From: Chloroflexota bacterium
Lineage (GTDB): Bacteria > Chloroflexota > Dehalococcoidia > DSGV01
Reading direction: 5' to 3'
Assembly: GCA_021787985.1 (NCBI GenBank)
Contig: JAJYLG010000015.1
Span: 1-48,342, forward strand
Length of the DNA stretch: 48,342 bases
A program made the position numbers and the translations under genes. Below the pieces are notes generated by a model. The model was not told where the DNA came from and searched no databases. It was given only the letters and a program-made list of their open reading frames with translations. Of this stretch, positions 43,425 through 48,342 are shown one piece after another; the stretch's first letter is position 1, and each line of letters starts with the position of its first letter.

Positions 43425-44145
43425 CGTGAAGCACCCGTCCTGGAGTAACCCCTGCCCCGCCCCCGCCCGCGGGCGCCCGCCGTCCGGCGGACTCCACCAT
43501 TTCACTGTACGCGCCGCGATAGGTCGGCGGCAGCAACCGTGCGATCCGCAGCATCATCTCGTCGGTGGCGGCGCGTACGGCCGCGCTGTCTATCCGCTCT
43601 GGCCGCGGCAGCACGAACGGCTCGCCGACGGTCACGGTGGCGCGGGGACGGTGGAGGAACGCCAGCGGGCTGCGCACCTGCTCAGTGCCGGTGAGCGCGA
43701 CCGGGACGAGTGGGGCCCCCGAGCGCAACGCGATGAGCGCGGTCCCCGGCTGCGCCTGGAGCAGGCCACGCCCGTGGCTGCGGTGGCCCTCCGGGAACAT
43801 GCCGATGACCTTGCCCCGCGCCAGCAGGTCCTGGGCCGTGCGCAGCGCCGCCAGGTCGGCTTCGAACCGCCGCACGGGGAACGCGCCGAAGAGACGGATG
43901 AAGAAGCCCCCGACGGGGACGCGGAACAGCTCGGCCTTGGCCATGAACCGGATGCGCCGGCGCCGTAGCACCGAGCCGATGAGCGGCGGGTCCGCGTTGT
44001 TCAGGTGGTTCGACACCACGATCGCCGGGCCGGTCGCCGGCAGGTCACCGTCGCGGCGCACTTCCAGCCGCCCGAACACGTGCGAAGCCAGCCACACCAG
44101 GCGGGTCGTCAACCAATAGAACGCGGCCGTCGGCCACTCCTTCAC
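43402..44145 (-). CDS. plsC: 1-Acyl-sn-glycerol-3-phosphate acyltransferase
   Basis: This 247-residue membrane-associated acyltransferase makes phosphatidic acid. It has NHLNNAD (H47-x4-D52), FRVPVGGFFIRLFGAFPVRR and the FPEGHRS motif. GTG 44145 overlaps the stop of the upstream fusion gene; the open frame continues far upstream only as a shadow of that gene. The last ~20 residues beyond EMVESAG are Gly/Ala/Pro-rich and overlap ispH. Confidence 0.92.
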   Translation of the reverse strand: MKEWPTAAFYWLTTRLVWLASHVFGRLEVRRDGDLPATGPAIVVSNHLNNADPPLIGSVLRRRRIRFMAKAELFRVPVGGFFIRLFGAFPVRRFEADLAALRTAQDLLARGKVIGMFPEGHRSHGRGLLQAQPGTALIALRSGAPLVPVALTGTEQVRSPLAFLHRPRATVTVGEPFVLPRPERIDSAAVRAATDEMMLRIARLLPPTYRGAYSEMVESAGRRAPAGGGGAGVTPGRVLHDEGPSRG

Positions 44146-45617
44146 GACACCCGCTCCGTGACGATGTCGAGCACGCGCGAGACGACCGCGCCGATGGTCA
44201 GGCTCGACGTGTCGATGATCACCGCGTCTGGCGCCGGACGCAACGGCGCGGCGGAGCGGCTCGCGTCGATCCGGTCGCGCTCCTCCTGCTCCGCGGCGGT
44301 CTCGCCCCGCCGGGCGCGCCGGACCTCCAGTTTCGCTTCCAGGAAGACCTTGACGTCGGCGTCGGGCAGGACCACCGTGCCGATGTCGCGACCCGCGAGC
44401 ACCGCCCCACGGGCGGCAAAGCGGCGCTGCAGGGCGAGCAGGTGCCGGCGGACCGCCGGCAGCGCGGAGTAGAGCGAGACGCCCGCCTCGACCGGGCGGT
44501 CCCGCAGATGGGCTGTCGCGTCGGCGCCGTCGATGTGGACCGTGGTTTGCAACGCCTCGGGGTCGTCGCGCGCCGGCCGCGTCCCGACGGTCAGCCGCAG
44601 GTCGCGCAGCAGCCCTGCAACCCCCGCGCGGTCCTCCGGCGGAACGTGGTTGCGCAACGCCCACCACGTGACGGCGCGGTAGAGCGCGCCCGTATCGAGG
44701 AACGCAAGACCGAGCGCCCGAGCGACCCGTGAGCCGATGGCCGTCTTGCCGCTGGCCGCGGGGCCGTCGATCGCGATGCGCGGTCCGCTCCCGCCGGATC
44801 CACGGCCCCCGTCCGGAGCCTGACCTCGCGCAGGCGGGGGCAGGCCCCCGACGGGCCGCGGCGAGGCAGGCGCGCCAAGGCCGCAGGCAGCGCGCAGCGC
44901 TTCGACCTCGGCCGCGCGCAGCCGGCGCCACTGCGACGGGGCGAGATCGCTCAGCGCCACCCCGTCGACGGCGGTGCGCACCAGACGGAGCACACGCAAG
45001 CCAACCGCCTCGCACATCCGCCGCACCACGTGCTTGCGACCTTCGTGCAGCTCGATCTCGAACCAGTCTCCTTCGGCATAGTGGCGGGCCGGACGACCAC
45101 AGCGCCGCGCCGTCCGCGCCGCTGCCGGCCGCTCCTCGCCGATGTCTACGCCACCACGCAGCCGTCGAAGCTGCTCCGCCGTGACAGGTTGCGCGGGAAG
45201 CACGGCGTAGCGCTTCGTCACCCCGTAGCGTGGGTGGGACAGGCGCAGCGCGAGCTCCCCGTCGTTGGTCAGGAGCAGCAGCCCCTCCGACTGCAGGTCC
45301 AGCCGCCCCACCGGGACCGTCCGCGGCAGATCCTCCGGCAGCAGGCCGACCACAGTCCGCCGACCGCGCGCGTCGCGTGCCGCAGTCAGCACGCCGCGCG
45401 GCTTGTTCATCGCCAGCACGACAACCTCGGTCATGACCTGCACCTCGCGGCCGTCCGCCGTCACGCGATCCCGCGCCGGATCGACGGTCGTGCCCGGGGC
45501 GGTAGCCGTCTCCCCGTTGACCTGAACGCGGCCCTCGCGCATCAAGCGCTCGGCCGCGCGACGCGATGCCACGCCAGCGTGGGCGAGGAAAACGTGCAGA
45601 CGCACGCGCGCGGTCAT
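44142..45617 (-). CDS. cmk: Fusion: RsuA/RluB-type pseudouridine synthase and cytidylate kinase
   Basis: This 491-residue reading frame joins two enzymes. Residues 1-60 are an S4 RNA-binding domain; 65-245 are a RsuA/RluB-type pseudouridine synthase with catalytic Asp107 in GRLDLQSEGLLLLTNDGE and LHEGRKHVVRRMCEAVG. A Gly/Pro/Arg-rich linker covers about 248-279. Residues 281-491 are cytidylate kinase, with P-loop GPAASGKT (285-292), FLDTGALYRAVTWWAL and AGRDIGTVVLPDA. The two genes are neighbours in many bacteria; here no stop separates them. It overlaps dac by four bases at its start and plsC at its end. Confidence 0.9.
   Translation of the reverse strand: MTARVRLHVFLAHAGVASRRAAERLMREGRVQVNGETATAPGTTVDPARDRVTADGREVQVMTEVVVLAMNKPRGVLTAARDARGRRTVVGLLPEDLPRTVPVGRLDLQSEGLLLLTNDGELALRLSHPRYGVTKRYAVLPAQPVTAEQLRRLRGGVDIGEERPAAARTARRCGRPARHYAEGDWFEIELHEGRKHVVRRMCEAVGLRVLRLVRTAVDGVALSDLAPSQWRRLRAAEVEALRAACGLGAPASPRPVGGLPPPARGQAPDGGRGSGGSGPRIAIDGPAASGKTAIGSRVARALGLAFLDTGALYRAVTWWALRNHVPPEDRAGVAGLLRDLRLTVGTRPARDDPEALQTTVHIDGADATAHLRDRPVEAGVSLYSALPAVRRHLLALQRRFAARGAVLAGRDIGTVVLPDADVKVFLEAKLEVRRARRGETAAEQEERDRIDASRSAAPLRPAPDAVIIDTSSLTIGAVVSRVLDIVTERVS
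44836..44849. repeat. Perfect GC hairpin inside the fusion linker
   Basis: GGGGGC-AG-GCCCCC lies within the codons for the low-complexity linker. It resembles the hairpin at 46687-46703, so a small palindromic element may have built or extended the linker. Confidence 0.5.
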
Positions 45618-46669
45618 GGCAAAGGCACCTCGTCCCCCGCACGGCTGGCCGCGGCAGCGCGGAGGACCTCGGCGGGAGCCTCGAACGGGACCAGCCAGGC
45701 CGGCAGCATGACCGGAGGCTTCCCGTCTCCCAGGTCGCGCCAGCGGAAAGCGGAGAAGGCCCAGTCGATCAGACCGAGGCTGGCGGGGTCCCGGTCGTTC
45801 GATCCCAGCACTACGATCATGACGCGATGGTCGTCGCGCGTCACCGAGGTCACCTGGTTCTCCCTGGCCAGGTCCTCGGTGCCCGTCTTCACCCCATCGA
45901 CCCCGGGGACGCCTTGCACGAGGAGATCGTTCGTGCTCTTGAGCACGAGTGTGCGCGTGCCGACGCGCATGTCGAGCCGCGGCGTGGCAACGATTTGCGC
46001 GAGCAGGGGGTCGGCCAGCAGCCTGAGCGCAAGTGTCGCCAGATCGAACGCCGAGGTATGCTCGCCCGGCGCATCGAGGCCGTGGGGATTGACGAAGCGG
46101 GTATCCCTCAGCCCCCAGCGGGCGGCCTGCTCGTTCATCTGCGCCACGAAGCGGGCGATGGACCCATCGCCCAGGGCGTAGGCGATGGCGTTCGCGGCCT
46201 CGTTGCCCGATGGGACCAGCATCGCACGGAGCAGGTCGCGCATCGTCAACCGGTCGCCGGGAAGCAGGCCGGCTGACGAGCCGTCCGCTCCCATCGCGGG
46301 GACGAAGTCGATCTGGCGGTCGAGCTGCCCGGACTGCGCCGCCAAGAGCGCGGTCATCATCTTCACCGTGCTCGCCGGATACCAGCGCAGGTGAGGCTTG
46401 ATGCCCCAGACGATCCTCCCGGTATTCGCGTCGAGCACGAGGACCGAGGCGGCGTCCACGGCGGGCGGTGCGGAGCGCTCCAGCGTCTCCACGACGGGCG
46501 GCGTGGCCGCGAGGTAGGCGTGGTCAGATTCGGTGAACGCCGGCGGACCGGCGGCGATGACCGCCAACGGCAGCAGGACGAGCGCCGCCCACGCGAGTCC
46601 CCGGGCGCCACGGCGGCGAGGCGCTCCGGCCGGTAGCCTCATCCAGCCAAGGCGGACTACGCCGATCAT
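45614..46669 (-). CDS. D-alanyl-D-alanine carboxypeptidase (S11 family)
   Basis: This 351-residue penicillin-binding protein trims peptidoglycan pentapeptides outside the membrane. After a basic N-terminus and a hydrophobic signal/anchor (LAWAALVLLPLAVIAA), the catalytic motifs are SxxK (S100-TV-K103), SGN (153-155) and KTG (260-262). It lacks the extra PBP5 C-terminal domain. ATG 46669 follows GGGGGGCC; the longer open frame has no such site. It is translationally coupled to the fusion gene. Confidence 0.92.
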   Translation of the reverse strand: MIGVVRLGWMRLPAGAPRRRGARGLAWAALVLLPLAVIAAGPPAFTESDHAYLAATPPVVETLERSAPPAVDAASVLVLDANTGRIVWGIKPHLRWYPASTVKMMTALLAAQSGQLDRQIDFVPAMGADGSSAGLLPGDRLTMRDLLRAMLVPSGNEAANAIAYALGDGSIARFVAQMNEQAARWGLRDTRFVNPHGLDAPGEHTSAFDLATLALRLLADPLLAQIVATPRLDMRVGTRTLVLKSTNDLLVQGVPGVDGVKTGTEDLARENQVTSVTRDDHRVMIVVLGSNDRDPASLGLIDWAFSAFRWRDLGDGKPPVMLPAWLVPFEAPAEVLRAAAASRAGDEVPLP

Positions 46670-46686
46670 CGGCCCCCCGTCGATTC

Positions 46687-46720
46687 GCGGGGGCAGCCCC
46701 CGCCTTCGCGGAGGCCGCGA
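46687..46720. repeat. Two tandem GC-rich hairpins
   Basis: GCGGGGGCAGCCCCCGC (46687-46703) and TCGCGGAGGCCGCGA (46706-46720) are adjacent near-perfect palindromes between the nicotinamidase-like and dac genes. No T-tract follows on either strand. They could pause transcription or protect an mRNA end. Confidence 0.6.
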
Positions 46721-46727
46721 GCCACCG

Positions 46728-47261
46728 TCATGCCGAGACTGGCATGCGCTCGACGCGCGCTCCGAGGATGTGTTCCATGTGGTCGAGCGCCCACGCATGG
46801 GCGTTGGCGTCGAATGAGGCGACGCACCATGCCGGCACGCGCACCTCATAGTCGCGGTTGCGCGCATCGGCCACGGTGTGCATGACGCAGATGTCGGTGC
46901 AGACCCCGCACACGGCGACCAGCGGTGGCCGGGCCTCGGCCAGACGCCCGTCCAGGTCCGTGCCGAAGAACGCGCTGTAGCGGGTCTTCTCCAGGCGTTC
47001 GGTCGCGAGGTCGGCCAGCTCTGGGATGACCTCCGGCTCCTCCGTCCCGCCGATGCAGTGCGGCGGAAACATGCGGAACTCCAGATCGTTGGGACGGTGC
47101 GTGTCGCACACGAAGATCACTCGCGACCCGGAGCGGCGCTGCTCCTCCACCAGCTCGCGGACGGCGGGGATGATGTCGCGGGCATCGTCGCCGCAGTAAA
47201 GCGCGCGTCCCGGCTCGAGGAAGCCGCGCAGCATGTCCACCACGAGGAGCACGTCGGGCAT
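46728..47261 (-). CDS. Nicotinamidase/isochorismatase-family cysteine hydrolase
   Basis: This 177-residue protein has the catalytic triad Asp9 (LLVVDM), Lys92 and Cys125 (VCTDICVMHT). D53, H55 (CDTH) and H68 (PPHCIGGT) match the metal site of nicotinamidases, so deamidation of nicotinamide in NAD+ salvage is the best guess. Other amide hydrolases of the family remain possible. It is 16 bases after the zinc-ribbon gene. Confidence 0.87.
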   Translation of the reverse strand: MPDVLLVVDMLRGFLEPGRALYCGDDARDIIPAVRELVEEQRRSGSRVIFVCDTHRPNDLEFRMFPPHCIGGTEEPEVIPELADLATERLEKTRYSAFFGTDLDGRLAEARPPLVAVCGVCTDICVMHTVADARNRDYEVRVPAWCVASFDANAHAWALDHMEHILGARVERMPVSA

Positions 47262-47276
47262 GGGCGTGGCCTTTGA

Positions 47277-47606
47277 TCAGGACGGCGGGTGGTATTCGAC
47301 CCGCCGGTAGTAGGTGATATCGAGCAGGCGGCCGGCCGACCGGCGTCCGCGAGAGGCGGACCGCGGCCGCAACGCCGCGCGGAGCGCGCGCCGTCCGAGC
47401 CAGGCCAGGCTGAGCTCCAGCCCCGTTCCGACCGCGATCAACGCGGCGCTGGTGGCAAGCTGGACGGACCGCGGGGGACGGACCACCGGTGCGAGGCCGT
47501 TCGGCCCGGCGGCGACGAGAGCCCGCGGCTGCGCCAGGGGCTCGCCACAACCGCGACAGAAACGATCCGCCACCACGACTTCGGTCGCGCAGGATTCGCA
47601 GCGCAT
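47277..47606 (-). CDS. Small zinc-ribbon protein with one membrane segment
   Basis: This 109-residue protein starts at ATG 47606, behind GGAGGT. It begins MRCESC and continues FCRGCGEPL, a CxxC-CxxC zinc ribbon. A hydrophobic segment (LATSAALIAVGTGLELSLAWL) follows near the middle, and the C-terminus is Arg-rich. It is probably anchored with the ribbon inside the cell. I do not recognise a named family. Confidence 0.75.
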   Translation of the reverse strand: MRCESCATEVVVADRFCRGCGEPLAQPRALVAAGPNGLAPVVRPPRSVQLATSAALIAVGTGLELSLAWLGRRALRAALRPRSASRGRRSAGRLLDITYYRRVEYHPPS

Positions 47607-47666
47607 GTGCACCTCCGCCGGCCGTGCGCCTCGGCGGACGCCGGGCCAGTCCTGCGTGTCATTGTG

Positions 47667-48342
47667 TCATCGACCAGCGGCCCCCGGAAAGTCGCCGGCG
47701 AGCGCCGTCTCCACTCCGCCGCTGAGGTCGAGCCCGGTGGGCAACGTCCCGCCATCCCGATCGAGGACCGCCCCCTCGCGCAGCGCCACACGTCCGTCCG
47801 CCAGGGCGCGCAGCGTCTCGACCAGGAACGGCCCCTCGCGCCGCAGGCCGCGGGCACGCAAGGCGACGAACAGGGGATGCGACTCGCCGAGCGCGGCCGC
47901 GAGAGTGCCGGCGTGCCCGGCGGGGGTCTCCGTCCAGAGGGCGTCCAAGTCCGGGCCGCGCAATGAGTAGCGACAGAAGCTGACGACCGGCCCGCGGTCG
48001 ACCGCCACGGTGGCACGGTTGATCATCACGCCGCTCTCGCCGGCGCGCGCGGCGATAAGCTGCCACAGCACCTCCTGCCAGGTGCCAACGGGGCCGCCGG
48101 GCAGCGCCGGGTGCAGGTTGAGCAGGACGTACCGGTCACAGAGCACGTCGGTCGTGATGAGCATGTAGCCCGCGAGCACGCCGACATCGAAGCGATAAGG
48201 CGTGAGGAGCTCGGCGACCCGCGCATCGAAGGCACGCCGCCATTCGGGCAGCGGCTCGCCCGGCCGCGAGCGCTCGCCGTCCATCCCTTTGCGGAAGCGG
48301 ACGCTCGACAGGGTGACCGCCGGAACGCCATGGGCGCGGACC
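47667..48342 (-). CDS. Formyltransferase-like protein (PurN-type fold), 5' end beyond window
   Basis: The open frame runs off the right edge without a stop, so the N-terminus is missing; at least 224 residues are seen. LNLHPALPGGPVGTW contains the Asn/His of folate-dependent formyltransferases, and AVDRGPVVSFCRY is the usual Asp-containing segment. SSVRFRKG and FDVGVLAGYMLIT fit the Rossmann-like half. The ~75-residue C-terminus is longer than PurN. An internal ATG at 48284 would cut into the conserved fold, so the frame is annotated as partial. Substrate unknown; GAR transformylase is possible. Confidence 0.75.
   Translation of the reverse strand, partial: VRAHGVPAVTLSSVRFRKGMDGERSRPGEPLPEWRRAFDARVAELLTPYRFDVGVLAGYMLITTDVLCDRYVLLNLHPALPGGPVGTWQEVLWQLIAARAGESGVMINRATVAVDRGPVVSFCRYSLRGPDLDALWTETPAGHAGTLAAALGESHPLFVALRARGLRREGPFLVETLRALADGRVALREGAVLDRDGGTLPTGLDLSGGVETALAGDFPGAAGR

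Overview
The window is a high-GC bacterial chromosome segment. It most likely comes from an uncultivated soil or sediment Chloroflexota, or less likely an actinobacterium-like lineage. That placement is an inference from the GC content, the frequent 4-base ATGA/GTGA gene overlaps and the housekeeping gene order, because no rRNA gene is present. Most of the window is one catabolic supercluster for acyl-CoA metabolism. It is flanked on the left by a small accessory island and on the right by an ordinary housekeeping block.

Left edge (1-2.1 kb): two coupled plus-strand genes encode a small protein with a winged-helix-like C-terminus and a protein with a HEPN-type R-x6-H motif, a possible defence or toxin-like pair. 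They are followed by about 350 bases with no recognisable gene and then by the C-terminal third of a dipeptide-permease gene (dppC) whose 5' part is missing.

Left catabolic arm (2.2-23.4 kb, minus strand). In transcription order it encodes: an acyl-CoA dehydrogenase, a PaaG-like isomerase/hydratase and an SDR; a TetR regulator with its own operator heading a thiolase-like/DUF35/MaoC/MaoC/acyl-CoA dehydrogenase module that resembles the mycobacterial igr side-chain degradation operon; a pair of CaiB/BaiF CoA-transferases; a set resembling the Bad/Ali cyclohexanecarboxylate pathway (BadH-like SDR, BadK-like hydratase, two AMP-forming CoA ligases, acyl-CoA dehydrogenase, BadI-like ring hydrolase); a FabL-like SDR; a decayed CaiB fragment; an SDR; and a very divergent two-subunit B12-dependent acyl-CoA mutase.

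Right catabolic arm (23.6-35.2 kb, plus strand). It starts from a strong sigma70-type promoter and encodes a FadR/FCD-type GntR regulator, a dipeptide-type ABC importer without ATPases (two permeases and a lipoprotein), a second CaiB pair, a second thiolase-like/DUF35 pair, a small GIY-YIG-like protein, an acyl-CoA dehydrogenase, a crotonase and an HSDL2-like SDR. The two arms diverge from about 23.4-23.57 kb. Together they look like a regulated pathway for importing a carboxylic acid, activating it with CoA, oxidising and opening an alicyclic ring, and cleaving side chains by retro-aldol or thiolytic steps. The substrate cannot be read from the sequence.

Right housekeeping block (35.4-48.3 kb, minus strand): tRNA-Phe(GAA) with a clear promoter, a dGTPase-like HD hydrolase, PEP synthase, GlmS, a DUF512 radical-SAM protein, IspH, PlsC, a pseudouridine synthase-cytidylate kinase fusion, a D,D-carboxypeptidase, a nicotinamidase-like hydrolase, a zinc-ribbon membrane protein and a 5'-truncated formyltransferase-like gene. 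No CRISPR array, rRNA gene, transposase or integrase was seen.
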